Assembly: GCF_014633365.1 (NCBI RefSeq)
Contig: NC_068347.1
Span: forward strand, 12,429,655 to 12,493,654
Direction: 5' to 3'
DNA from: Diospyros lotus
Lineage: Eukaryota > Streptophyta > Magnoliopsida > Ericales > Ebenaceae
DNA length: 64,000 bases
Positions 25,721 to 35,879 of the stretch are shown here, piece by piece. Position numbers and translations under genes: made by a program. Below the pieces are notes generated by a model that saw only the letters and a program-made list of their open reading frames with translations, was not told the origin of the DNA and made no database searches. Each line of letters starts with the position of its first letter. Position 1 is the stretch's first letter.

Positions 25721-27018
25721 GCCAAGTTTTTCTTCTAAAAACATAGAGGACCGACCCTATTTTCTGTTTGTTTTGTTTTCTCGTTTGAGTGTTTTATCAG
25801 TTTTGTGTTCTTGGTGAAAAGGTTATCAGTTGTTTATGAGGTTATCAGTTTGGTGTTCTTGGTGAAAAGCTATTCTGTTCTTGAGATAAACTGATAGCAA
25901 AGCAGCAACAGAGAAGCCTCATTTGCCTTTTCTATCTTCTTTTTGTTTGTGTGTATTTTCCTTTTATGTTTTCTCCTTTTTGGAATCATTTTTGAACCAA
26001 GAAGTGGCTGTTGGAGAGGGCTGCACAACCTGAACAACTGAAAAAGCAACCCTGCAGCAACTGAAAAAGCAAAACACCTGCAGTCCTTCTCTGATTTTTC
26101 AGTATCACACCTTGTTTGTGTCCTTCTCTGGTCTTCATGTGCTCTGATAGGCTCTGAAAAGCAAGCTCACACAGCAAGTAGACAAGCCTGCAGCAGATTA
26201 GGAGCATAACCATTTTTAGCATGCTCTGAATCCCACTTTTCTGCCTCTGACAGCAGATCACCTGACCAAGAGGATATTCCATTTTTCTTTCTCACATTTT
26301 TCTTTTATTTTCTCTTTTAACACTCCATTCAACGTTGTCTTTACCTTCCACACTAATCTCCCTTTTCGTTTGGCAGAAGACACCAGCAGCTGCAACCAAA
26401 AGAAAGCAACCCACAGCAGCCTTCCATTCAGCAGCTGTTTTGACCATCCCCATAACAGATAGCATTATTTAAGGATTGAGCTCGAGATACTGGTGCTATC
26501 CTCTCCCTTTCTCATCCTTACTTGATGTTCTTTCATGTCCATATGCTTTCCTTGATGTTTTCTTGCATATAGAGTGGTTTCTAAGGCAAAATAGGAGTAG
26601 GTTTTGAGGAAAAAAAAATCAGTTTCCCGGTTACTGTTCATAGCTTTTCACTTGCTCCGATTGAGCTGATTTTTGGTGTCCAAAGAAATGGGGGTGTGGG
26701 GATCAATAGTCACAGATTTGCTGTGAGAAGAGCCTTTTTTGGCCAAATTCCAACGTTTAGACCACTTTTTGGGCCATTTTGTGTTTCTCAGTGCTTAATT
26801 TTGTGTGGTTTTTAGTGTTTTTAGGTCCCTCAGTGTTTTTGTGTTGAAATTTTGTGAAAAATTGCATAAAAAAATCATCTAAGGGCTTATTGTTTGACCT
26901 GTTTGTGTGTTTTTGTTTGTGTGTTTTTGTTTTTGCTTGTGTGTTTTTGTTTGAGTTTTTGAGTTCTTGGTATGCATAGGCCATTTTGTGTGCTGTTTTT
27001 GAGCTGATCTCTAAGTGC
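25721..27018 (+). other. Long untranslated leader of the Athila-like element
   Basis: About 1.3 kb with no long plus-strand frame. Holds short tandem repeats: GTGTTCTTGGTGAAAAG at 25805 and 25853, and a TGTGTGTTTTTGTTT run at 26900-26955 just before gag. Packaging and dimerisation signals would be expected here but cannot be pointed to. Confidence 0.7.
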
Positions 27019-28302
27019 ATGACCAGATCCTCTAAGGAAAAATTACTTGATTTGGATCTTGAATTAGAGACTACTCTTAGAAGGCAAGCTAGAGAACTTA
27101 AGTCTCGGGATAGGATTGACCCTAACAGTACTTCTAATACTTCATCCGAACCTATTCCAGCATTCATCAATATGGCAGATAATGGTAATGGAGATAATGC
27201 AAACAATGCAAATAATGGAAATAATGGTAATGGCAATAATGGAAATCATGGAAATAATGCAAATCATGGTCATTTGGATGGTAGAACTATTAGAGAGCTG
27301 GCTGCACCTGATGTGCATTACCAGCCCCTATGTATTCAATACCCACAGCTAGATGCCAACTTCGAACTTAAGTCTGGACTGATCCATTTGTTGCCCAAGT
27401 TTCATGGCCTTGCAGGAGAGGATCCACACAAGCATCTGAAAGAATTTCATGTGGTTTGCTCAACCATGCGGCCACAAGGAGTAGATGAAGAGCAAATCAA
27501 GCTAAGAGCCTTTCCATTCTCACTTGATGGATCCGCCAAAGATTGGCTCTACTACCTGCCACCAGCTGCCATTACCAGCTGGGATGGATTGAAGAGGATC
27601 TTCCTGGAAAAATTCTTTCCAGCCTCCAGAACAGCATCAATAAGGAAGGAAATTTGTGGTATAAGGCAGATGAGTGGTGAGACTCTACATGAGTATTGGG
27701 AGAGGTTCAAGAAGTTGTGTTCCAGCTGTCCTCACCATCAGATAAGTGACCAACTCCTAATTCAGTATCTCTATGAAGGTCTAATCCCCATGGACAGGTA
27801 CTTGGTAGATGCTGCAAGTGGAGGAGCTTTGGCAGAGAAGACCCCAGCAGCTGCACAAGAGCTGATATCAAAGATGGCACAAAATGCCCAGCAATTTGGC
27901 ACCAGAATTAACACTCCTACAAAAGCCATCAATGAAGTCAATGTGGCTGCCACTATGGACCAGCAAAGGATGGAAAACAAGCTTGAGGAATTGGCTTCCA
28001 TGGTCAGGCAGTTGGCATTAGAGAGAAAGCAACCCCAGCTTTGTGGCATTTGCTCCTTGCCATCCCATACAACAGACCAATGCCCACAGTTGCAAGAAAA
28101 TAATGAGACATGTGCAGGCATTTTTCCTGGAAGACCATTCCAGCACCAGCAGCACAGCCAACCACAACCTTCCAATAGGTATGACCCATACTCAGCCACC
28201 TACAATCCAGGTTGGAGAGACCATCCGAACCTCAGATATGGCAGCCCTTCCAATCAACATGTGCACCAGCAGCCATACCACCAGAATCAACCATTTCAGT
28301 AG
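27019..28302 (+). CDS. gag: Gag polyprotein of Athila-like element
   Basis: Structural protein that forms the virus-like particle around the element RNA. I start at the ATG at 27019 (MTRSSKEK...) because it is followed by the charged LELETTLRRQ segment usual at Athila Gag N-termini; an in-frame ATG at 26986 would add 11 unlikely residues. From the 27019 start: residues 53-86 are an Asn/Gly low-complexity run; about 165-265 is the retrotransposon Gag core (FPFSLDGSAKDWLYYLP, then SGETLHEYWERFKKLC); a zinc-knuckle-like C-x2-C-x4-H-x4-C lies at about 342-355; a Gln/Pro/His-rich tail follows. The frame is stopped by TAG at 28300 and stays open without a shift into pol. In other Athila elements gag and pol usually form one frame, so the TAG is either a new nonsense change (CAG to TAG would suffice) or a readthrough codon. 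Confidence 0.9.
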   Translation: MTRSSKEKLLDLDLELETTLRRQARELKSRDRIDPNSTSNTSSEPIPAFINMADNGNGDNANNANNGNNGNGNNGNHGNNANHGHLDGRTIRELAAPDVHYQPLCIQYPQLDANFELKSGLIHLLPKFHGLAGEDPHKHLKEFHVVCSTMRPQGVDEEQIKLRAFPFSLDGSAKDWLYYLPPAAITSWDGLKRIFLEKFFPASRTASIRKEICGIRQMSGETLHEYWERFKKLCSSCPHHQISDQLLIQYLYEGLIPMDRYLVDAASGGALAEKTPAAAQELISKMAQNAQQFGTRINTPTKAINEVNVAATMDQQRMENKLEELASMVRQLALERKQPQLCGICSLPSHTTDQCPQLQENNETCAGIFPGRPFQHQQHSQPQPSNRYDPYSATYNPGWRDHPNLRYGSPSNQHVHQQPYHQNQPFQ

Positions 28303-31300
28303 AGGTTCCATCCTTCAAGCAACCATGCTCCACCACCAAGGCAGAATCAAGCCATGCAACAAGCACCACCATTACCCAAGTCAGAACCTACCTTAGATGA
28401 TCTTGTTAAGCAACTAGCAGCCAACACACTCCAATTCCAACAGAAAACAGAAACCACAATTCAAAATTTGGAGACCCAAATAGGCCAGCTAGCCACAAAC
28501 ATCAATGAGTTAAGGAGTCAAGGTTCGGGGCAGCTTCCTTCACAACCAGTTGCCAATCCAAGGGGTAATGTTAGTGCCATCATGCTTCGAAATGGGAAAG
28601 AAGTAATCAACCAAACCCCTCCACCATCATCAAACATGGAGCAGCATGTAGAGAAGCAGAATGTAGAGGGTAGCAAAGAGCAGCAACCCTCCTCAGTCCA
28701 AGAAGCCAAGCAACCAAACTCCAGCTATCAAGAACAAGGAGAGTCTTCCAACATCCAGCCCCTGCCATTCCCACATCGAGCAACACAAAACAAGAAAAGA
28801 GTAGAGGCCGAAGTGGATAAAGAGATTCTGGAAACATTCCAGAAAGTTGAAGTCAACATTCCCCTCCTTGAAGCCATTAGACAGATCCCCAAGTATGCAA
28901 AATTTCTCAAGGATTTGTGTACTCACAAGAGGAAGCTTATGGGGAATGAGAAGATCAACCTTGGGAGAAATGTCTCTGCCCTTATCCAACCTGCCATGCC
29001 AGCAAAGTGTAAAGATCCAGGGATGTTCTCCATTCCTTGTACTATAGGAGAGATGCAATTTAGCAATGCTTTACTAGATTTAGGTGCATCCATTAATGTC
29101 ATGCCTAACTCTATTTATGCTTCATTGCAGTGTGGTCCTTTGAAGCCAACAGGAGTGGTTGTCCAACTCGCCAATAGAAGTACTGCACACCCCACTGGAG
29201 TCCTAGAAGATGTGCTGGTTAAGGTTAAGGATTTAATCTTTCCAGCAGATTTTTATGTTTTGAATATGGAAGATAACAGCACACTTGAGCATGCACCCTT
29301 GATCCTAGGGAGACCATTCTTAAAAACTGCTAGAACTATTATCAATGTGCATGAGGGTACACTTTCCATGGAATTTGCTGGTAACACAATTAACTTCAAG
29401 ATACTTGATGCCATGAAATTCCCTGCCGAGGATCATTCCACTTTTCAAGTAAATAGAGTTGACCTGTTAGTGAATGAAGCATGTTCTGAGTCTTCTGATT
29501 TAATTGATAAATTCCCCACTGTGCATGAGTTCCCAGATACGATTATTTGCACTAATTGTAGTGATGGAGAGAGTCAATGTGCTGCATGCTTAGAGATTGC
29601 TGAATTTTTGCATAGCCATGAGTTTGATTTTGATGCTAACATTTCCCAAGTGGAAGATAGTGCTGCTAACCTTGTTGAGCAGGTTGATAGTGCCTTGGAG
29701 TTAGAGTTCCAGTCAAATAGATCAGCCCCCTCTTTGCAGCAGCCACCCACCATTCAGTGCAAGCCTTTGCCTCAGCACCTCAAGTATGCATTCTTAGAGA
29801 AAGATGAGAAGCTGCCAGTCATCATTGCAAACAACTTGCAACCTGACCAAGAGAGAAAGTTGTTGGATGTGCTGAAAAATAATAAGAAAGCAATTGGTTG
29901 GACTTTAGCGGACATAACTGGAATCAGCCCCTCTGTTTGCATGCACCGTATCTTATTGGAGGAAGGAGCAAAACCAGCAAGGCAGCCTCAAAGAAGACTT
30001 AACCCAACCATCCTTGATGTGGTAAAACAGGAGGTAAGTAAATTACTTGCAGCCGGCATTATTTACCCTATTTCTGACAGCAAGTGGGTGAGTCCCGTGC
30101 AGGTTGTTCCAAAAAAGACGGGCATCACGGTGGTCCCAAATGAGCACAATGAGCTCATCCCCATGAGAGTGCAGAACAGTTGGAGAGTCTGCATTGATTA
30201 TAGAAAGCTGAACCAAGCAACCAGAAAAGATCATTTCCCCCTCCCATTCATTGATCAGATGTTGGAGAGGTTGGCTGGTAAGTCACACTATTGTTTCCTT
30301 GACGGTTTTTCCGGATACTTTCAGATTTGCATAGCCCCAGAGGATCAAGAGAAGACCACCTTCACCTGCCCCTTTGGCACATTCGCTTATAGAAGAATGC
30401 CTTTCGGTCTATGTAATGCTCCAGGTACCTTTCAGCGATGCATGGTAAGTATATTTTCAGATTTTATAGAGCATTGCATGGAAGTGTTCATGGATGATTT
30501 TTCAGTTTATGGCACTTCTTTTGATGATTGCTTGGTTAGTTTGGGTAGAGTCCTAGAGAGATGCATTGAAAAGAACCTTGTTTTAAATTTCGAAAAATGT
30601 CATTTCATGGTAGAACAAGGAATTGTTTTAGGGCATGTTCTATCTAAGAAGGGTATAGAAGTGGATCGGTCTAAGGTTGATGTCATTGCTTCATTGCCTT
30701 ACCCCACCTCTGTGAAGGAGGTGCGTTCTTTCCTTGGCCATGCAGGATTTTACAGGAGGTTCATCAAGGATTTTAGCAAGATTGCGCTTCCACTTTCCCA
30801 CCTTCTCCAGAAAGAAGTGACCTTCCACTTTGATGAGCAGTGCAAGCGAGCATTCGAGGAACTGAAGAGTCGATTGATTTCTCCACCCATCATACAGCCA
30901 CCCGACTGGGAGTTACCCTTCGAGCTGATGTGCGACGCCTCCAACTTTGCAGTGGGCGCTGTCCTTTCACAACGTGTGGAGAAGAAGTCACATGTCATTG
31001 CCTATGCCTCGCGCACCTTGGATGCTGCTCAAGCAAACTACACCACGACTGAGAAGGAGCTTTTAGCTATTGTGTTTGCTTTAGATAAATTTCGCTCCTA
31101 TCTTCTGGGTTCTAATGTTGTCGTGTTTTCTGACCATGCAGCCCTAAAATACTTATTGAAGAAGCCCGATGCTAAGCCCCGGTTGATACGGTGGATGCTC
31201 CTACTTCAAGAGTTCAATGTGGAGATAAAAGATAAGAGTGGGGCCGAGAACCTAGTAGCTGATCATTTGAGCCGGGTCCCTCCTTCTTCAGATTCCATAG

Positions 31301-32088
31301 TCATGGACTCCCAGCCTATCAGGGATGATTTCCCAGATGAGTTATTATACCACATTCATGGTGTTGAGCCCTGGTATGCTGATTTAGTAAATTATTTAGT
31401 TGCTTCTGAATTACCTGCATATTTTAAGAAGGAACAGCTAAATAAATTTAAGAGTCAGGCTCGGTATTATGTGTGGGATGATCCCTATCTGTGGCGCATG
31501 TGTAGTGACCAGGTCATTAGGAGATGTGTGCCTAACCATGAGTTTGCATCTGTCTTAAATTTTTGTCACACACTTGCATGTGGTGGTCACTTTGGTCCCC
31601 AACGTACAGCTAGGAAAGTCCTAGATTCTGGATTATATTGGCCTTCACTCTTTAAGGATTCATATGAGTTCTGTAAGAATTGCACACGTTGTCAACACAC
31701 AGGCACTATATCACGTAGGAATGAAATGCCTCAACAACCCTTATTGTTTTGTGAAATCTTTGATGTTTGGGGCATTGACTTCATGGGTCCATTTCCTGTG
31801 TCATTTGGTTATTTGTACATTCTGTTAGCTGTGGATTATGTTTCTAAGTGGGTGGAAGCTAAAGCCACCAGGACTGATGATGCTTCTGTGGTTGCAGATT
31901 TTGTTCGTTCTAACATCTTTTGTAGGTTTGGCATACCCAGGGCCATCATCAGTGACCAAGGATCCCACTTTTGCAATAGAAAGATGGACACCCTACTTCG
32001 TAAGTATGGGGTAATACACAAAGTGGCGACTCCTTATCATCCACAGACTAATGGGCAAGCTGAAGTCTCAAATAGGGAAATCAAGTAG
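28303..32088 (+). pseudogene. pol: Pol polyprotein (PR-RT-RNaseH-IN), bounded by two TAG codons
   Basis: Same frame as gag. Counting from the Met at 28354: residues 12-55 form a Gln-rich coiled-coil-like segment; the aspartic protease has DLGAS at 242-246 (nt 29077); reverse transcriptase has [25 protein letters not shown] and FMDD at 712-715 (nt 30487); RNase H begins with CDAS near 860 and continues to [11 protein letters not shown]; integrase has the His/His...CKNCTRC zinc-binding region from about 1072 and the catalytic core with GIDFMGP, SDQGSHF and a final Glu in GQAEVSNRE. All catalytic motifs are present. A TAG at 32086 cuts it directly after the core, removing the integrase C-terminal domain, and it has no start of its own other than readthrough of the gag TAG. 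Hence it is called a pseudogene although otherwise open over 1,262 codons. Confidence 0.92.
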
Positions 32089-32664
32089 ATTTTGGAGAAG
32101 ACTGTCCAGCCCAATAGGAAAGACTGGAGCAAGAGATTAGAAGATGCGTTATGGGCCTACCGCACGGCCTACAAAACCCCCATCGGCATGTCCCCTTATA
32201 GGTTGGTTTTTGGAAAAGCGTGTCACTTGCCGGTGGAGGTGGAGCATAAGGCATATTGGGCGGTGAAGCAATGCAATATGGACATCAGTCAATCGGGGTC
32301 CCAAAGAAAGCTCCAACTTCAAGAGCTTGAGGAGATTAGGATGGACGCATATGAGAACTCACGCATCTACAAGGAGAAGACCAAGGCTGTGCATGACAAG
32401 CTTATTGTGAGGAAGACATTCGAAGTTGGCCAGAAAGTTCTGCTATACAATTCTCGTCTCAAGTTGATGCCCGGTAAGTTACGTTCTCGTTGGACTGGTC
32501 CTTTCATAGTTATTCATGTTTTTCCCTTTGGTGCAGTTGCAATCAAGGACGAGTCCAATGCAAAGCAATTCACAGTGAACGGGCAGCGACTTAAGCCATT
32601 CTACGAGAGCTTTCAGGAGCATATTGTGGAGGAGCTGCATCTCCTCAACGCCACCTACATTTGA
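32089..32664 (+). pseudogene. Integrase C-terminal domain, separated by TAG
   Basis: Continues the pol frame directly after TAG 32086. It includes [20 protein letters not shown], the [20 protein letters not shown] segment and the C-terminal [12 protein letters not shown]...[10 protein letters not shown] part that binds DNA. Parallel to 52080-52679 in the second Athila-like element. No chromodomain follows; it ends TTTGA at 32664. Confidence 0.9.
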
Positions 32665-33954
32665 TACATCAGGCTGTTTCTCTCTCCCTAGTATTTTACA
32701 TTTACTTGTCTTATTCTTGATCGGAATTGCATGTTTACATTGAGGGCAATGTAAAGTCTAAGTGTGGGGGGAGGCAGCATTCTTATTTTGGCAACATTTT
32801 CTTTATCTTTTCATATTTCCTTGGGTTTAGTTGAGTTTGTTTTGCGTGGAAATGCAAGTTAAGCAATTAAGTCTAAAAGAACCCATCATGATTAGAACTT
32901 CGATCTTATCTTCCTTAATTTCGAGTGACTTGGCAATGAATTTAATTTGATAGATTGATTGGGTAGTCTACAGCCGTGAGGATTTTGAGCCTATTATCTT
33001 TCTTATGTGTGCATTCACCTATCATGATTTCCACTCTAGAACTTGTTTTGATTCTTGGTTGAGGCTATATTTGTTCATGCATGACTCAAACATGATTAAG
33101 GCATTCTTTCTTGTCCCCATTTAGCCATTTTGTTATACAAAAAAAAAAAAAAAAAAATTCAATCAATCTCTTTCGCTTGCCACTTAGAGCCATCAGTTTT
33201 ACCCTTCATTCTCATACACCCTTTTTGGACCTTCCAACCTTAGGAAGAGGAATAGTAAGTGCATTCTAGTGAGAGAGATTGAATTCATCGAGCAAGTCAT
33301 AAGGCCAAAGGCCATTTGCATCCATGAAAAAGAAAAAGAAAAGCAAGAAAAGGATAGAAGGGTGAGAAGGAGCGTAAAACGCACTCACCTCTTTCGAAAA
33401 AAAAAAAAAAAAAAAAATTTGATGAGAAAAAGAAGAAAGCAAAGTTGAGACAGAGCGTAAAACGCACTCAACCGAATAAAGATGCAATGTTCTTCATAAT
33501 GCTTGGAAATTCTATCTCTTGATCTTAGAGTTGCATGAAATGTTTTCTCGACCTAAGGCATGTTTTCCTTCATTGTTGTCTTTCCATTTCTTTCTTCCCC
33601 ACATTACAACCCTGAATAAGTCCTTTTGATTTGTGGCATGCATTTGACATGGATAGTGGAGATTGAGAAGATAAACAAGCTTATGATAGTGGAATTGTGA
33701 TTGGGTGAATTTGAGCGAAACAGTCACCACCACCTCTTGAGAGATTTTTGAGCATACACTTGTCCTGTGAGAGGCTTCTACTTTTGATTTGTCTTATTGG
33801 ATGAATTGCCATGTCACTTGTTTTCTTGGAAGTAGAGGAAAGATGATATTTGAATGATGAATTCTTGAAGACTTACCTACCTTGCATCTAATTTGTGTTT
33901 TTCCACATTTCTATTCTTGAGTCATAGAGTCTAGTGTTTTGCCCAGGAGTACAA
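32665..33954 (+). other. 3' non-coding region of Athila-like element, no env frame
   Basis: About 1.3 kb without a convincing protein. It contains an internal PPT-like motif, two poly(A) runs (33139-33158 and about 33400-33417) and two copies of GAGCGTAAAACGCACTCA (about 33371 and 33452) holding a GCGT-AAA-ACGC hairpin. Part of it resembles 60430-61022. Confidence 0.7.
32752..32772 (+). promoter_or_regulatory. Internal polypurine-tract-like motif
   Basis: AAGTCTAAGTGTGGGGGGAG; it matches AAGTCTAAGTATGGGGG of the true tract at 33955-33974. Possible second plus-strand priming site. Confidence 0.65.
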
Positions 33955-33974
33955 AAGTCTAAGTATGGGGGAAT
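33955..33974 (+). promoter_or_regulatory. Polypurine tract of Athila-like element
   Basis: AAGTCTAAGTATGGGGGAAT-type sequence abutting the 3' LTR at 33975; primes plus-strand DNA synthesis in LTR elements. Confidence 0.9.
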
Positions 33975-35151
33975 TGATAGCATGCATATTTATACCATAT
34001 TTTGGCATTTCACCTCATTCTTATTAGGCCATTTGAAGCAATTTTTGCTGATATTTGATTGTTTCTATTTTATTATGTTTCAAATTGTCCTTACACTATT
34101 TTCTATCTTACCTCTACTCTATGGATCCAGGCTTTAGGGAATATTGGATGGGCTAGAGAAGTGGCTCAACTAAAGGAGCTTGGGCCTACTAAAGAAGCTT
34201 GGGCCTACAATAAAGGAGCAGACTTGGGCTCACTTGTTTTCTGTTGGGCTAGGCCCAACCCTAGCCTCCCTAGCCTTTCCTTTCTTGGCCATGTATTTAA
34301 GGCCTCTTAGCATTAATTTTCAGAATATCATCATATAGATAGAGAGGAGAAAATAGAGAGGATTCTGCCCGTTTTTGTTCTTGTAGCACTTTCCTGTTTT
34401 TTTACATCTTTTGTTCCATTTTGTTTTCCTTTCTGTAATGATAGGCTAGAGCATTTGTAACCGATTGTGTGTCTTGAATCCATGTGGAATTTGAGTCCCG
34501 GATGAGCTACAAGAATCTGGTTTGTTGTTTGTTTCTTATTCATTTCTATTTGGTTTAGTTTGAGCAGATTTGTGAATGCATGGAGTTCATGGCAGGTTTG
34601 TGTGAACTTGCATGGTTTCATTTTCTGTTAAATGCTTAAGAGAACAGAATGTTATAGCCGGTTGGTATAACATCTCGGAAATGAATATTGTGTGCTTGAA
34701 CGGTTGTTCTTGCATAGGTCCGGATAGGTTGAATAGAGAGTGAATGGTTGCATTTTGTTTGCAAGAGATTTCTGCATTCATTTTGTTATTTCCAATCATT
34801 CTAATCCTTGGACGGTTGTTGGGGATGCTTTGAGTTTGTTTTCCGGAGATCAAAGCATCTAGCAAACCAAGATATATAGAGTGGACAAGGAAGATTTCAC
34901 ATAGGAGACAAATACACAGCCGGTTACACTCCTCTTATTGATTTTTCATCCATCTTCATCTTTCTGTTTTGCCAATTAGTTTTCTGTCAAAACAACCCCC
35001 CCCTAAACAAACTGTTATTGGTATTGGTTCTCTTTGTTGGTAGAAGAAGGTGAGGCTCCTTGTGAGAGATGACCTAGGGTGCACTTTGCTGCAAACTAGA
35101 GAAGAGATTCATAGATCTCTAATTCTGGAGCGGTTCGACAATCGCTGGCCA
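33975..35151 (+). repeat. 3' LTR of Athila-like element (1177 bp)
   Basis: Identical to 24521-25696 by eye apart from one extra C in the run at about 34996. Confidence 0.95.
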
Positions 35152-35588
35152 ATGCTTGCTAAGTCTCTCAACTCACTTTGCTTTCCATCATTCTAGGTAG
35201 TGGCAGCGTAGGTTAAGGGCAAGGGAGACAACATCTAGTGGCATAGTCGGTATGGTGTACAGGTAGTTCCGTCAGTCCCCTGTCAGCCCTAGTTGACTCT
35301 GATGTTTGAGAGGGATTTACTATATTCTTTTTTACTGTGTCAGGTCATTACTTGTGTCTCATATATGTCGGCATAGGAGTCTGTATGCATTTATTTATCA
35401 TGTGACCGCTGTGTTAGTGGAGTACCTGTAGTATATGTATGTGTATAGCTTAGCTTCCGCTATTTTAATTCTTGTGTATGCATGTAAGGGTAGTTCCTTT
35501 CTTGTGTTTCATTCTTTCTCTTTTCGTAGGCGCTCCCGTTCGGGTAGTCCGGGTGGTTAGGATATCCAGGTGGGGGTGCTTACATTGT

Positions 35589-35600
35589 TGGTATCAGAGC
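35589..35600 (+). other. Primer-binding site, initiator tRNA-Met type
   Basis: TGGTATCAGAGC, four bases after the LTR end, complementary to the 3' end of plant initiator tRNA-Met, as in Tekay/Del and most plant LTR elements. Confidence 0.9.
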
Positions 35601-35879
35601 GTAGTTTGAGTCAGTTTTGGGGGACGAGTTCCTGTACACCAAGGTTGTCGGGTAGAGTTAGGGAGGTCTAGATGAATAGAATATGGTCAGGTTGTGTCAA
35701 GTTGAGTTTTGCTGATTCGTGTGAGAGACTGTGTCCCAAATTATATTCGTGTAGGGGTGATAAATGCACGTTAGGATGGGACCGTGAGGTGGCATGAATG
35801 GGATTTATTTAGGACTTGTGTTTACCCCTAGGTGTTTAGGTAAGAGGTTGGTTTAGCCTTAATATATTTGCCTGATATT

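Larger units (their letters stand above)
24521..35151 (+). mobile_element. Full-length young Athila-like Ty3/gypsy retrotransposon
   Basis: Complete structure: LTR (24521-25696), Asp-tRNA primer-binding site (25703-25720), leader, gag, pol in the order protease-RT-RNase H-integrase, about 1.3 kb of 3' non-coding sequence, polypurine tract and LTR (33975-35151). It is flanked by a perfect ATGCT duplication (24516-24520 and 35152-35156). The only LTR difference I see is one C in a homopolymer (7 against 8), so insertion was very recent. The coding frame has no frameshift but two in-frame TAG codons (28300 and 32086), so a functional polyprotein needs readthrough or help from another copy. Asp primer site, long leader, DLGAS protease, FMDD reverse transcriptase and the integrase without chromodomain place it with Athila rather than chromoviruses. 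Confidence 0.95.
22415..35584 (+). repeat. 5' LTR of the Tekay-like element, split by Athila-like element
   Basis: Pieces 22415-24520 and 35157-35584, about 2.5 kb together; begins TGTAACATCCCG and ends GGGTGCTTACA. The split is exactly at the ATGCT duplication of the Athila-like insertion. A GC-rich block with pyrimidine and AGAGA runs (22740-23110) probably marks the leader or promoter region. Confidence 0.88.

Noticed and set aside
32665..33954. Envelope gene in the full Athila-like element
   Set aside because: No frame over about 75 residues and no membrane-spanning plus-strand frame.
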